Assembly: GCA_011316305.1 (NCBI GenBank)
Contig: SAUG01000025.1
Location: 62,001-126,000, forward strand
Reading direction: 5' to 3'
DNA: 64,000 nt
Source of the DNA: Rusavskia elegans
Lineage: Eukaryota; Ascomycota; Lecanoromycetes; Teloschistales; Teloschistaceae
Within the stretch, counting starts at the first letter, position 1, and every line of letters begins with the position of its first letter. Below, piece after piece: positions 35,966 to 47,870 of this stretch. Both the position numbers and the translations under genes were made by a program. The notes beneath the pieces were generated by a model. It was not told the DNA's origin, made no database searches, and saw only the letters and a program-made list of their open reading frames with translations.

Positions 35966-38900
35966 ATGGCTCTCGAGGCTGCCAACGAGCCAAAGGTGTC
36001 GTCGGGTCTTTATGACGACGATGATGCAGCATCGCTCAATATCAACAGCGTGAGTCGATCCCCTTGCTTTGCTCCAACCAACCCGCTTACCCTGGGAAGA
36101 AACTCGTCAATCCTTTCGTCGGCAAAACGCATGAGGAAATGGACGATTTGATCACTCGCTTCATGGAAAAGACCAGAATTGATGGCATCTACGACGAACA
36201 CATCCGGAAAGGCGCCTACCTGGCTCAGGATCAATCGGCCTTTGACGATCTTCGTGAGGATGCTCTTACATTGAAGCCCGAAGAACGATCCGCTTTAAGG
36301 ATGGAAGATCCCAAGACCGGCAATAAGTGGAATCAACCATGGATACTCGTACGAGACCGAGGATTGACCCAAGAGCCCCACTCTGATGCTTCCTAGTATG
36401 CCCTCGTCGGCTGTTGCTCTCTTGGAGCCGCCGTGCAGGGCTGGGACGAGGTCCGTGACAAAACGCACTCCTGCTGAACCCCCACATCGACCACTCGGCT
36501 GACAAGTAAACCAGACTGCAGTCAATGGAGGTGACTCCGTTCCCATCTGGTCCCTTTCGTCCATCATGCTAATCATGCTGAGCCACATAGCACAACTGTA
36601 TTACGTATACGCCTTCGGCATAGGCGAGGATTCCGGCGATGCGCCTGATGATCGAGACGCCGGACTGAGGGGTTTGGTGAATTCTGCACCATACTTGTGC
36701 TGTGCTGTGCTTGGGTGCTGGTAAGTCTACTCATATGAGACCAACGAGTGACCTGAGAATCCGGCACTGATGCTTCTTAGGTTGACTGGCCCAATGAACC
36801 GTCTGCTGGGCCGACGCGGAACCATCTTGGTGACATGTCTGATCTCGAGTTTGACCTGTCTGTGGCAAGCCTTTACCTCTTCCTGGTGGCACTTGTTCAT
36901 CGCTCGATTGGTTCTGGGTATGTTGACCACTTCCCTCCATTTTGATTCGAGAGGCCACAGCTCCAGTGCCTGAGGGTGCAGCATTACGGGAACCCGGTCA
37001 TGGTTCCCCTTCCCGCTACCTTGGAGCTAAATTAGGATTGCTCTGCGGCAGAGATGAGGTTTTGTCGTCATTGTGAATGTTTGCTGTCCCTGCTGCAGTT
37101 CGCTAACTGTTAATCCTTTTTAGGCCTCGGGATAGGTCCCAAAAGTGCGACGATACCAATTTATGCGGCAGAATGCACACCAGCGAACATCCGTGGAGCA
37201 CTCGTGATGATGTTTCAGATGTGGACGGCAGCAGGAATCTCTCCATTTCCTTGTTATGATCTCTCTTTACCTTGCTAACAACAACTAGGTATCATGCTCG
37301 GCTACGTCGCTGGCGTTGCCCTTCGGTCTGTCTTAGATGGAGGTTCCGACGGCTGTTCAAATGACCAGCCCGTGGGGATATTGCTTGGTATCCGTTGCGT
37401 AAGCCCATGTCTTGCTCAGCTTAACGAAAGCGAAAACTGTGCGGCAACTGATAGGAAATCAGAGTCTCAATTGGCGGTTGATGCTTGCTAGTCCGGTGGG
37501 TATACGCAAAAAGAGGCTGGAGACCAAATACTGATTGAGCTTCTCAGACGATCCTCCCACTTGTCGCGGTGGCTTATGTCTACACACTTCCGGAGTCGCC
37601 GAGGTGCGTCGGTGCTTCTGCCCTGTTTCATGAGAATCGTAATAGCTGGGACACTGACCATACCGTCATCGATCAGATGGCTTCTTTCGAAAGCTCGTCA
37701 AGGGAAAACGCATAATTTCGAAGGCGCTTTCAGCGCGCTCTGCAAGTTACGACACACACGCTTGCAGGCTGCTCGAGATCTGTTTCTCATGGACCATCTC
37801 CTCGACAACGAAGAGCACATCAAGCAGAACCAGTAAGTCTTTCCCGATTCCGGCAGATCAACTGCTGGAGAGTGACATACCGTCAATAGAAGATACCTTC
37901 GCGCATACCAAAACAATGCTAATTTGTGCTTTCGCTTAAAGCAATATTTTCTTCGAATTGTGGAGCGTCCCTCGGAACCGAAGAGCACTAGTAGCCAGTT
38001 TGATATTAATGTTCTTCCAGGTCAGTCCGAGGAACGGCGATTAAGTTCGCATGTTTGACGGAGACTGATCCTATCCAGCAATTCTGTGGAGTTAACGTTC
38101 TCGCATATGTAAGCAAAGTACGTGGTATAGAGACCACACACACTGAAATTCCTCTAGTATTCAAGCACTGTTTTCGAGGACGCCGGGTTGAAGGGCCAAG
38201 AGCCATTGCTAGCATCGATGGTAAATACTGAGCATTGAACAGTACTCACACAACGACCGCGCTCTAAATGTTCCAATCTGCAGGGGTTTGGGATTATCAA
38301 TTTCCTTTTCGCCATACCTGCTTTCTACACCATCGATACCTTCGGTCGTCGAAATTTGCTCCTCTTAACATTTCCCTTCATGGCACTATTCCAATTGTTG
38401 ACCGGTCTTGGCTTTTTGCTGGAAGGTCGAGCTCAGCTTGCTATGGTGATGACTGGAATGTGTAAGTCTCGATACATGCCAATATGACATGCACGAGTCT
38501 TGCTGATTTTTGATCAGATCTTTTCAGTGTAGCATATAGTCCGGTAAAGAACCCGCCCTGATCGCCTCCATAAGTAGACTAACAAATCAATAGGGAGAGG
38601 GACCAGTACCTTTCGTAAGGCCTATTCATTCTCGATGAAACATGGGCCGTGTATTGACTTCTACCAAGCTCTACTCTGCTGAGAGCATGCCGCTCTATGT
38701 CCGGGATGTTGGTGAGTAATAGCAACGCGTCCACATCAGTGACGTTTGCTGAAATTTCCTGCAGGTATGTCCATGGCAACGGCGTTGACGTGGTTCTTCA
38801 ACTTCTTGCTTGCTGTGACGTTTCCGAGTTTCCAGAATGCATTTGGAAATACGGGTGCCTTCGGCTACTATGCGGCGTGGTGCATGGTCGGATGGGTCTT

Positions 38901-39165
38901 GATCCTGCTGTTCGTGCCAGAAACGAAAGACTTGACCCTTGAACAGCTCGACGCTCGGTTCAGCATCTCGTCGAGATCACATGCAAGATATGCGATGAAA
39001 CAGTGTTCCTACTTCATTCGACATTATGTGCTTCGAAGGCAGCACGTCAAGCGGCCAACGATACAACTCCCACAGGAAGATGACTATGGACACAGCAATA
39101 CTGACCAGCCACGGAAGATATCCTTTGATAAAGATGAGGGGATGCCGACTCCATTGAGTCGTTGA
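35966..39165 (+). CDS. MFS sugar-porter family transporter
   Basis: Probable plasma-membrane sugar/H+ symporter. Exons: 35966-36049, 36100-36348, 36397-36450, 36515-36530, 36591-36720, 36781-36917, 37124-37234, 37289-37398, 37463-37495, 37548-37603, 37677-37832, 37942-38020, 38079-38108, 38158-38220, 38284-38461, 38518-38543, 38594-38614, 38669-38711, 38765-39165. Phases agree and the product is 658 residues. Sugar-porter marks in order: QGWDETAVNGAQ (TM1), PMNRLLGRRG (loop 2-3, about 182), ESPRW (after TM6), QQFCGVNVLAYYSS (TM7), DTFGRRN (loop 8-9, about 455), PLYVRDVG and VPETKDLTLEQLD (after TM12). A long N-terminal extension of about 120 residues precedes TM1. It is similar to fungal transporters with a 'NQPW.LYALV' start to TM1. 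Substrate unknown. Oddity: the intron at 37,235-37,288 has a GA donor in place of GT, and two exons are 16 and 21 nt. If that intron is not removed, the frame stops. Confidence 0.88.
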
Positions 39166-40457
39166 AACACAAGGTCTTGCGTTCGATACCTCTCCGAAGT
39201 CTGGTGTATGTGGTAAATATGAGGTCTGCGGGAGATCAGGGCAATCATGGTCGGATCTGGAGCAGTAGCAGCAGCAGCTGGGATCGATGTCCTATAATAC
39301 TGCATGGGCATGGCGTTGATTTGATCATTATATATGGATATACCAGTTTGAGCCTTTGATATGGGGCAAAGTCGTCTTTGCAGAGAAAGCCAAGGGTTCC
39401 ATGACCTTTGGAGGTAATTCCGGGTCCAGCTTCTTGATCGCAACGTGACTTGGAGGATGGGAGTTCTGATCCGTCCTTTGAAATTCTGATCCGTCCTCAC
39501 ACGCAGCAGACGAGTTCGGGCAGTAGGGTGTATTATGGAACCTCAGTGTTACTTCGAGCGAGGGTAAGAATAGGTGGAGCTGGGAGGAGGACTGAAAAGC
39601 GGCAATCGCGGCCGGGTAGATCTGGACGGTATGCGAAACAGGCCCAAATTCTTGGCACATGCATTTCTGTAAAGGAGGAGCCGCCAAGAAACGCGGTCCA
39701 TTTCGCACGCCGTAATTATCCCCGCCCACTCCCAGCCCTACGCACAAGTCGAACGACAGCTCTTCACAAAAATAATCCGGTGCGGGCACCAGCAAAGTTC
39801 CATGGCCATTGGCTCTCGAATGACATGTCTCACTTGCCCACATGATGTCGCTGCCCCTCTACAGCCGACTGTCATTCCAACCTCGGCGTCACCGCTCATC
39901 ACCTTCACCCCCATACGGAACGTTGGGCGCCGGGAAGAGGCAGCAATATCCATCCTGTGATACCACCCAGCACTCGAATTGACAACGCATCGTACAGATG
40001 GAGCCTTTTCCCGCATTGGTCCCGACCTTTTCGGCTTCTTCGGCCACTTGAAGGTTGTGATAGCTGCATGAAGCTCAACGGCCTATGCACCATATCGCGA
40101 ACGATCTTCCCACGGCCATGGCTGTTCCAACCAACTGGAGAAGGAGACAGCAGCGATTGGAATGTTATGTCACATTCTGCACCGCACGCCATCTCCAATC
40201 GCTCCAATGGCCGCGTCTACCACATGCCGGGGCTGTTCTGACTTTCAAGCAGCAAGGGATCCGGCCGGACTTTTATCCATCAAGGAGGGCCTCCATCTCC
40301 TTTGACTGGATGGCCTCAGCACCATCAGACTAGGTAACAGGAGCTAGCAGGTCAAGAAGATACGCTTCCATGAAGTCAGAGCGGGGTTCATGAAAAGGTA
40401 ATCGGAAGGGTATCAGGGCATTCGCCATCGACTAGTGAGCGTGGTCTCAGGAATGGG
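39166..40457. other. Intergenic region
   Basis: 1.3 kb between the transporter stop and the KXD1 promoter. Frames of 130-171 codons occur on both strands (39,450-39,845 plus and 39,328-39,843 minus), but they overlap, lack family resemblance and show no spliced continuation, so I do not call them. There is a tandem 20-bp duplication 'ttctgatccgtcc' at 39,463-39,496 and a short CAG-type run near 39,265. Confidence 0.4.
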
Positions 40458-40694
40458 TATAAAAAGGGGACCAACGGCGCTTCAGGATCTCTCTCTTCTC
40501 TTTCTACATTATATCCGAATTCACTACAACCCCTACCCCCTTCGAAGACCAGACCAAGCCAAGCTTGGCTTACTTGCTCGTCAATCAGTTGCTCCTTCCA
40601 CTCTGATTGGCTGAAGATCATTGAGCTTGCTTTACCTTCATCTTCACATATTTCCACATTGCTCTGTCCCGCTAGCTACCTCATACACTTGATC
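40458..40694 (+). promoter_or_regulatory. KXD1 core promoter: TATA box and CT-rich leader
   Basis: GGGTATAAAAAGGGG at 40,455-40,469 is a good TATA box. About 30 bp downstream is the pyrimidine-rich tract CTCTCTTCTCTTTCTAC, a usual site of transcription start in filamentous fungi. The leader to the ATG at 40,695 would be about 200 nt. Confidence 0.5.
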
Positions 40695-41402
40695 ATGCCT
40701 TCCACACAGGCAATGATGGCTCGATCTCCTCCCACCTTTCCACATTCTGTCCCGGGCAAATCCCCTTACAATCCCCCCATGCACCACCCAACACCTTACT
40801 CCCGAGTCGCTGTCTCGCCTCCACAGGCAGGCTCAAGCGCCAACACTTCAGCAGTGCCTTCCTTGACTTCAGGCAGCTACGCCGGAAGCACTGCCGGTGA
40901 CTCGGACAGCTCAAACGGAGGGGTCTCTGGGATTGATCTCGTTGAGCTGATGAATGATCGGCTAAGCAATGCCGTCGATCCGTTGCCGTTGGATCGAAGT
41001 CTCGCAAGACAGGCGCAGACGTAAGTTCCTTGACCTGGCGATTTGACCCCTCGGAATTGGGATGAAAAAGGCAAAGGCTAATGGAAGAAACCCAGATCGG
41101 GCGCCCTCAATGCGAAACAACAAGAACTGCTGGAGTTGCAAGCGCTTGCTCAGCGGCGGCTCAAAGGTGCCCGCACCAACTTCGCAGACGGCATGAAGGC
41201 AGCCAAGGAGGTCAAGAAAGATCTTGACTGGACACAGAAACGCGTCACGTAAGTTTCTCAGCATCATTGGGGAGGGCGATGAAATTCGGGGTCAAGGACG
41301 AGCTGACGTTGCAACAGTGCGCTTAAGACAAAAGCTGAGCGACGACACCCTGTCGAATATCAAAAAGCCAGGCAGCGTCATCCATCACCAAATGGTGACT
41401 AA
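40695..41402 (+). CDS. KXD1: KXD1, KxDL-motif subunit of the BLOC-1-like complex
   Basis: Exons 40695-41020, 41096-41248 and 41318-41402, both introns GTAAGT..AG, 187 residues. Residues 1-80 are Pro/Ser-rich and disordered. Then comes a helical segment VDLVELMNDRLSNA-like (IDLVELMNDRL), followed by the conserved run DPLPLDRSLARQAQTSGALN, 'AKQQELLELQALAQRRL', and the KxDL motif itself at K149-K-D-L152 (VKKDLDWTQKRV), ending TKAERRHPVEY. This order matches fungal KXD1 proteins, which belong to the yeast BLOC-1-like complex involved in endosomal maturation and sorting. The length is typical. The ATG at 40,695 was chosen because it is the first in-frame ATG. An earlier reading from 40,659 would need a TTG start. 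Confidence 0.9.
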
Positions 41403-42209
41403 TCACTCTCCCGGCTATCACTGAACCTTCTTTTCAATACTGCAATTTTCCTTTCGCTGAAGCTCACATTCTTGGATGAAGGCGTTGAGGTGTCGTTGAA
41501 GGAAAGTTATTCCGCTGACTCAACCGCCCATTGGTGTCTCGCTGCTTTTGGGAGACTTTCTAACGCGCGGCTGTTCGGTCTGCTTCGGTGATTGCCCTCC
41601 AGCTGCGAGGGCCATGCTTTCGCGCTAAGATGCTGCAAGGGGCCTGCGTCGGACTGCGATTCGAATTCCCCCAATCGGGGAGCTGCCGAAGCTGACGGGG
41701 GTCCGTCCCGGTGGTTGGATAGGCCTCGTGGTGCTGGCAACGGAGGAAGTCGGTGTGTGGGTGGATCCATGGCAGGTGACTTTCGGCCCTTGCCACTGGA
41801 TCCCCACAAGAATAGAGTCAGCGTTTTTAAACTTTCGTTGAGTTCTCTATAATACTAGCAGTTTAGTCTTTTTCCTCCATCGTGTTTCCCTTCCAATACC
41901 TCCCATCTGTGGAAACTCCGCCAGCTCGAGGAGGTCAAAAATAGAATCCTCCTTTGGCCGTGCCTCGAGCTCTAGCCTGATAATTGTTGCAAGCCATAGG
42001 TAGCCATCGTCGTCATCGTCATCCTCCAGCAATTCGCGTTCCCCAATCAACCCAATCAATCGTGCTGTCTGGGCCCCCTTCCCGTGCAATCACCATCAAC
42101 ATCCCACACCAGCTTTTCCACCATCCAATCCCATCGATCCCTTCTACCTTCTACCTTCTCAAAGACATTTGCAAGCACGACACAACCTATCTAATCCACC
42201 TGCGTCCCA
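41403..42209. other. Intergenic region between convergent genes
   Basis: It holds the 3' ends of KXD1 (+) and the convergent minus-strand gene. Frames at 41,507-41,852 on both strands are proline/arginine-rich shadows of each other and are not called. A GTC/ATC-type trinucleotide run (cgtcgtcatcgtcatcc) lies at 42,007-42,023. Confidence 0.4.
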
Positions 42210-42941
42210 TCAACCCCTCGTTTTCAAACCCCTCCAAGGATCCTCAACAAAACTCGCATCGTAAAACGCCATATCCCCCTTCTCATCTCTAACACCTTTC
42301 CTCCATTCATTCCACGTATGTCCCTCGAATCCGTCTTTCGCCCCTACTCTTCGCCGGGCGGTTCCTAGCTCTTCTCCTATCATTATCTCATCCGGACCTG
42401 TGTTTGCGTCATCCGTGTTTTGGCGACGTTGCCGTGTTATGGTGTCGACTTCGGGATGGGAGGTTCTGGTGTCATAGTTGTTGTTATCGCCAGGATGGGT
42501 TGTCTCTGTAGCGGGGTCGGGAGTCGACAACCCGCCTTCGTTGATCCGTCGCAGCAATTCCGTCTGTCGTTTTAGGAGCATCGAGGTTTCGGCATCTATG
42601 CCTTTTTCTCTCTCCAAAGTCTGGTCTTCTTCCAGCTCCTTATCCTGCCCTTTCAGGAGACCTCCCTCTTGACCCTCCTCTTCCTTATTGGGCCTCCCAC
42701 TTGTCTCACTCCTCCTTTCCATCCCATATTCAATGGTGGTCCTTGCTCTTGGAATACCTAATGGCAACGTATTTCCCCCCGTTGCGCTATCCTCTCGGGC
42801 TTCCGTAATGTGATTGTATTTTTTTCGCTTTGCAGGGTGGGCTTGAGATTGGGTGCCGAAGGTGGAGAACCCCATTGCGGTTGTCATGTCATCCTCATCA
42901 TCGTGGTCCGAGGTGTTGTGTATTGGTGGGGGGAGATTCAT
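42210..42941 (-). CDS. Conserved fungal protein of unknown function, charged and coiled
   Basis: Single exon of 243 residues from the ATG at 42,941. The open frame extends further 5' to about 43,154 but has no ATG there, and that part is Pro/Ser/His-rich like a 5' leader. The N-terminus MNLPPP...DDEDDMTTAMGFSTFG is followed by a basic KRKKYN patch, which could be a nuclear signal. A 'GGNTLPLGIPR' block, a Glu/Lys-rich middle that may form a coiled coil (about 85-150) and a disordered Asn/Thr/Asp stretch come next. The C-terminus has W.EWRKGVRDEKGDMAFY and SFVEDPW. The MGFSxFG start and the FYxxSFVEDPW end look conserved in ascomycete proteins I cannot name, so no function is given. No membrane segment. 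Confidence 0.7.
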   Translation of the reverse strand: MNLPPPIHNTSDHDDEDDMTTAMGFSTFGTQSQAHPAKRKKYNHITEAREDSATGGNTLPLGIPRARTTIEYGMERRSETSGRPNKEEEGQEGGLLKGQDKELEEDQTLEREKGIDAETSMLLKRQTELLRRINEGGLSTPDPATETTHPGDNNNYDTRTSHPEVDTITRQRRQNTDDANTGPDEIMIGEELGTARRRVGAKDGFEGHTWNEWRKGVRDEKGDMAFYDASFVEDPWRGLKTRG

Positions 42942-43430
42942 GGCCGGAAGCTTTGGGACGGAGAAGGTGGGATAGGTGGAGCTGACTTGTGGATGAGGAG
43001 GGTCTGGAAGGTGTGGAAGAGCGGGGTGTGAGGATAGAGAGATAGGTAATGAGGAATGGCCGTGGATGAGATGTGGTGAAGTAGTCAAGGGAATTTTCGA
43101 AGTGAGAAGGTTGTTGAAGTATGACAACTTTTGCTTAAAGTCATTTTCCTTCAAAGCTGACGAGCCGGAATGGTCGGGATACCATTAACAGCGTTCTTCC
43201 TCATCAAGACTGCGACTCTACAGTGCCAAGTTGCTGTCCGACGCATGCTACACAGCTTCCAGTCATGGCGTCTTTATTTCTCCAGTAAACAACCATCAAG
43301 CACTCATAAATAGTTCTACGGGAAATTCCTTTAAAGCGCCTAGTGTCGGACGAACCCCGGGGTTCTTCTCTGTTGGGCATAACTCAATGTCCAGTCAAAA
43401 AAATAATTCTGAGATAGACTAAAGAGATAT
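42942..43430 (-). promoter_or_regulatory. Upstream region of the minus-strand gene and island edge
   Basis: GC-balanced DNA rich in Pro/His-coding CT tracts just upstream of the ATG at 42,941, probably 5' leader and promoter. Composition switches abruptly to AT-rich at about 43,425-43,445. The 63-codon frame at 43,231-43,422 is unsupported. Confidence 0.4.
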
Positions 43431-44652
43431 TACCCCAGATTTAAATAAATCTGATTAGTCAGAGTTTTACGCGAGCTCTATTAAATTTTTATACAAATTT
43501 TGTAAATTTTTAATATTATATAATCTTTCGATTTCTATTAATATTATAATTTCTATAAATTTATTTTATATAGAATTTCTATTATTTAATATATATATTT
43601 ATCTATAATTTATATATATACGATTAATCATTCGGATTTTTGATTTTAATCTTTTACGATTCTAACGCTAGAGGCGCTAAACCGATCAGATTACGTAATT
43701 ATTTAATATTCAAGTATTTTATCGAAAACTCGAATTAAAGACTTCCGAAGGAGCTAGATCTGGACTAAAATCCAGAGGGAAACCGTAATCTATTTAACTT
43801 TAATTAATTTAATTCCTTCGATCGATCGGGCTAGGCCGGGACGATCTACTATCTAGTCTTTCTATATTTTAAATTCTATAAAAATCGACTAGGGTCGATA
43901 GAAAAAACTCAAGTATTAGAGTTAGCCTTCGAGAGATTCGAATCCCCGACTCGTGGATTAAGTCCGTTAATTCCGAGATGGAGTGTTGGATCCGTTGAGC
44001 CTCCAGGTCACGCAGTGTTGCCGCTGCGCCGTCCAAGCCATCTATAATTTATAATCAAAATTTATTTAATTGTTTATAACGTATTTAAAAAAAAAATAAT
44101 TAAATTATTTAAAATTTAAAAAGAAAATTATCGAATAAACTATTTTAATAAATTATATTAAAATAGATTTTATATTTCAAATCGATATAAAACTAAATAT
44201 TTATTAAAGATATAAAAATCTATTATATAAAAAATAAAAAAATAAAAATTGTATAAAAAATATTAATATTGATATTATAATTATTAAAATTAAAAATCTA
44301 GTAATTATATTTCTAAATTTTCAATTTTACTATTATTTTCTAACAATAATCGACGTTATAATATCATCAAAAATAAAAATAGATAAAATTATAATATTTT
44401 CGATAGAAAATTAAAAAACTATAGTTTTAAACAAATAATATTGAATATATATATTTAAATTAGAAAAAATTAAAATCGATTTTAAATTATTTTAAACGAT
44501 TTCGATAACGTTATTTTTTTTATATTGTAAATTTAATAAATTATTTAAAAATTAATAGATTTAAAAGAATTCGCTAATGATATTATATTTTAATAGTAAA
44601 ATATTAACCGGTTGTTTTATAATCTTTTAATAATATTATAATAATCGAAATT
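43431..44652. other. AT-rich RIP-type DNA with one unexplained GC-richer patch
   Basis: Mostly TA-rich and featureless. At 43,900-44,040 about 140 bp is GC-balanced and contains GATTCGAATCCCC and GGATTAAGTCC-like words reminiscent of tRNA internal boxes, but the arms do not pair as a tRNA and I do not call one. Confidence 0.4.
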
Positions 44653-45130
44653 AGATTGGCTGTCGGATCGGATTTTAAATTCGAATTAAAGAAATCGATC
44701 CGACTCGAATCGATTTCGACTTTTCTAGATACCGAATCGAATCTAAATTTTAAAATCTAATCTACTAATATCGCTAGATTTTAGTATAAAAATATATTAT
44801 TAGTATAAAAGTTATATTTAACTATTTAAAAAAAATTTAATTATTTAACTATATTAGTTAGAAGATTTCTAGTTAAATTAAATATATAATCTAAATTTAT
44901 TATTTGAAATGAATTTTAGTAACTAATTATAATATTATACTATATATATATAAAATTTAATAAATCGAATCGAATTTTTTTTAATTTTTATTTTATAATT
45001 CGATTTAACTTTCGATTCTAATTTTAGAAACCGACCTATACCGTTTAGTAGGTCGAATTAAATCGACCTATTAAAATTCGGATCGGATTTTCGAAATATT
45101 AATAGAAACTCGATCCGAAATAGTTAATCT
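44653..45130. mobile_element. About 480-bp AGATTGGC-family element
   Basis: 478 bp with ends AGATTGGCTGTCGGATCGG and CCGAAATAGTTAATCT. It aligns end to end with 61,500-61,989 and with the split copy at 20,490-21,293. Its termini differ from AGACTGGCC/GGCCAGTCT by transitions only, as RIP would cause. Non-coding. Confidence 0.65.
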
Positions 45131-47580
45131 AATCGAAGTTTTATATATTTACATCGTTAATAAATTTTTTATATCGTTTCGAATTAAAATCGAAATATTT
45201 ATAAATTATAATATTTTACGGACGTTTTATTTTGTTATTTAAATATATTTATATTTTTTTTTATACTCGATAAAATACGATAATTATCTATTTTATTCCG
45301 AATAGAAAATAGATTATAGTTCTGAAATACTATATAATCATTTAAAAATACTATAGAAATTACTAAAAAATACCAATATTTAATTGGATATAATATATCC
45401 GTGTTAATCAATTAAAATCTTTTATTATATAGAATTTATTTTCATTTATTACCGATTTTATATCGAAGGAAACTGCGGAGATAAATATATTTTCGACGAT
45501 TTTTGGTAGTAGTAAAAACGTTTTGAATTCTTTTCTACGATCGAGGCTAATAATATCAAAAAGATATTATATATCTAACTTTATTCGCGTATAATAGATC
45601 TTTTCAGATTTACGATAACGTAATTGATATATAATATATAATTATAATTTAAAATTAAAGAAAAAGAATTTTCGATAAAATTATTTATAAAATAGAATTT
45701 AGCTTTATATATGTTAATTGTATTTAAATATTAATAGCAAACTCTATATAATAAAAGATTTTAATTAATTAATTATAGTATATTATTTCTAATTAAATAA
45801 TGCTATTTTTTAACGTTTTCTATAGTATTTCTTTTAGTAATATAGTAATATTTTAAAATTATAATTCTAGAAAATTCTATTACTAATGCTAGATTATAAT
45901 AGTAATATATTTAAAAAATATAATATTTCATTTTTCGTTTTTTTAAAAATAAAAATTTAATTTATCTAGTAATTTTTAAATCTAGATTCGGTTTCTAGTA
46001 ATACTATTTTCTTTTTATTTTCTTTTTATTTTCTTTTTATTTTTTTTTTAAATTTTTTTTTATTTTTTTTATTTTTTTTATATTCGATAAAATTTAATTA
46101 TAATATATTCGTTTAGAAATTAATAATTCTATTTTTAAACGTTATAATATAATAGTATCGTATATCGAAATCGATTCGATATTATAAATTTAAATATATT
46201 AAATCCGATAGATTTAAATACGATTTCTATTGATATCTTTTTTTTCTAATTTTTTAATCCTTTTATTATTAACGTTTAATACGAATACATCGAAAACGAT
46301 ATACTTTATCGATTTTAATAAAATTTATTATAAACTATTTAAATCGTTTCGAATATAGTATATATTGAATTACTAGTAAATAGTATTATATATTAACTAT
46401 ATCTCGTTAATCGAAATTTATTAATTTTACGAAATTTAATATCTAATTAGATTTAACGTTCAATTTTATTCGATTATTTATAGAAAAACTTTCTCTCTAT
46501 ATAGAAATATCAAGCAATTATTATTTTATACTTTCTATACAATAGATATTATCTAATATTATCTATAATTTATCGAAATTAAATAAAAATAATATAATCT
46601 ATTTTTTATATAATTAGTATCGTAAATATATATTATTTAAAATGTTTATAAATTAATATTATTTATTAAAATAAATACTTTTTTTTAATATTATATTAAA
46701 AAATTTATCTAAATTTTTTTAAATATTATAAACGGTTTAAATATTTTAAAAATGAAAAATCTTTAATATTAAAGATATTTTTTTAAATATTTAAATAGAT
46801 AAAAAAGATTTACGTTAATTTATATATAGTATTTATTTACTCTATTGATTTTATTATTATTGTAAAATCAATATTTCGAATATTACTATCAATAATCGCT
46901 TTTATAAATAAACGTCTATAAATAATATTATATTTAATAATAATTAGTTTTTTATTTAATCAAATTCAATATTTAGATTAAATTAATCGTTACTATTAAA
47001 AAAATTAAATTGTTTATAATATTTTTCAAATTCATTTCTAAATTATTATAAATTACATTTTTTTTATTATTGAACAATTGAATTTAATTACTATCTATAA
47101 TTTTATAAATCGTTATAATTTCGAAAAATACTTTTATTAAATTATAATAAAATATCTATCTAATAATTTATTAGATAAAATATATTCATTTTAAAAAAAT
47201 ATATTAATAAAACCAACGATATTTTTATTTATTTATAATTTTATAAATTGTTTTAAAATGATATTAATTTAATTTATTTTAAAAAATCTATAATTAAAAT
47301 GATCGAAATATTTTTTAATTCAAAAAAAATTTTGATTATTTAATTTTTAGTTCGAAGTTAAACTTATTATCGTTAATTAAAAAACGTCGTTTTAAAACTT
47401 TTTTTTAATAATCTATCGGCTTTAATAATATAGTAATTTATACGATTTTATTAGTAAAAGTTTTTAAGAAAATATAGTAACCGTAACTCGATTCTACCAA
47501 TTTTGTTTATATTTCGATAAACGAATATCTATATTTTATATCGTCTGTGGCCGTGTATATTTGGTAAAAGTTAATATAAT
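45131..47580. other. AT-rich RIP-type DNA
   Basis: No gene or recognisable transposon motif. A short tandem run of a T-rich unit (ttttctttttatt, about four units) lies at 46,010-46,045, followed by long T-tracts to about 46,080. Confidence 0.4.
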
Positions 47581-47870
47581 TCATATAAACTATTTGTAGG
47601 CTTGTGAAATAAATCTCGGCAGTGTCAGCAGAACCTTGCTGAAAAGCTATCATAGTTTATCTCCGGTCGTTTCGTTATTCCTCTTACTTATTCGAGAGTT
47701 TGAGACTTGACAGGTAATAGCATGCTTTTCTATAAGGAATCGAACGCGCAATTATACCCCCTCTGGCCTAATATAAATCGGAACAACAAAGCAAAAGCAG
47801 AATAACAATCTAGCAGGTGACATCAATGCGGTAATCAGACTCGCAAATTCCAACGGGGCGGGCACGGACC

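Noticed and set aside
37833..37941. A 58-nt intron ending at GTCAATAG with an extra transporter exon reading RYLRAYQNN
   Set aside because: That frame does not continue into the conserved LWSVPRNRRALVASL segment. A single 109-nt intron ending at CTTAAAG restores it.
39328..39843. 171-codon minus-strand frame and overlapping 131-codon plus-strand frame
   Set aside because: The two overlap on opposite strands, have no ATG-plus-splice logic, no family resemblance and skewed composition. Treated as chance.
41507..42089. Several 60-100-codon frames on both strands downstream of KXD1
   Set aside because: Proline/arginine-rich mirror frames in the intergenic region between convergent genes, with no coherent domain.
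42478..43031. Plus-strand frames opposite the 243-residue gene
   Set aside because: They are antisense shadows of the minus-strand coding sequence.
27000..43430. Secondary-metabolite cluster or giant Starship-type element
   Set aside because: No polyketide/peptide synthase, tailoring enzyme or tyrosine-recombinase captain gene is visible; the transporter stands alone.
43900..44040. A tRNA gene on either strand
   Set aside because: B-box-like words are present, but the T-stem and acceptor arms do not pair and the A box is not convincing.
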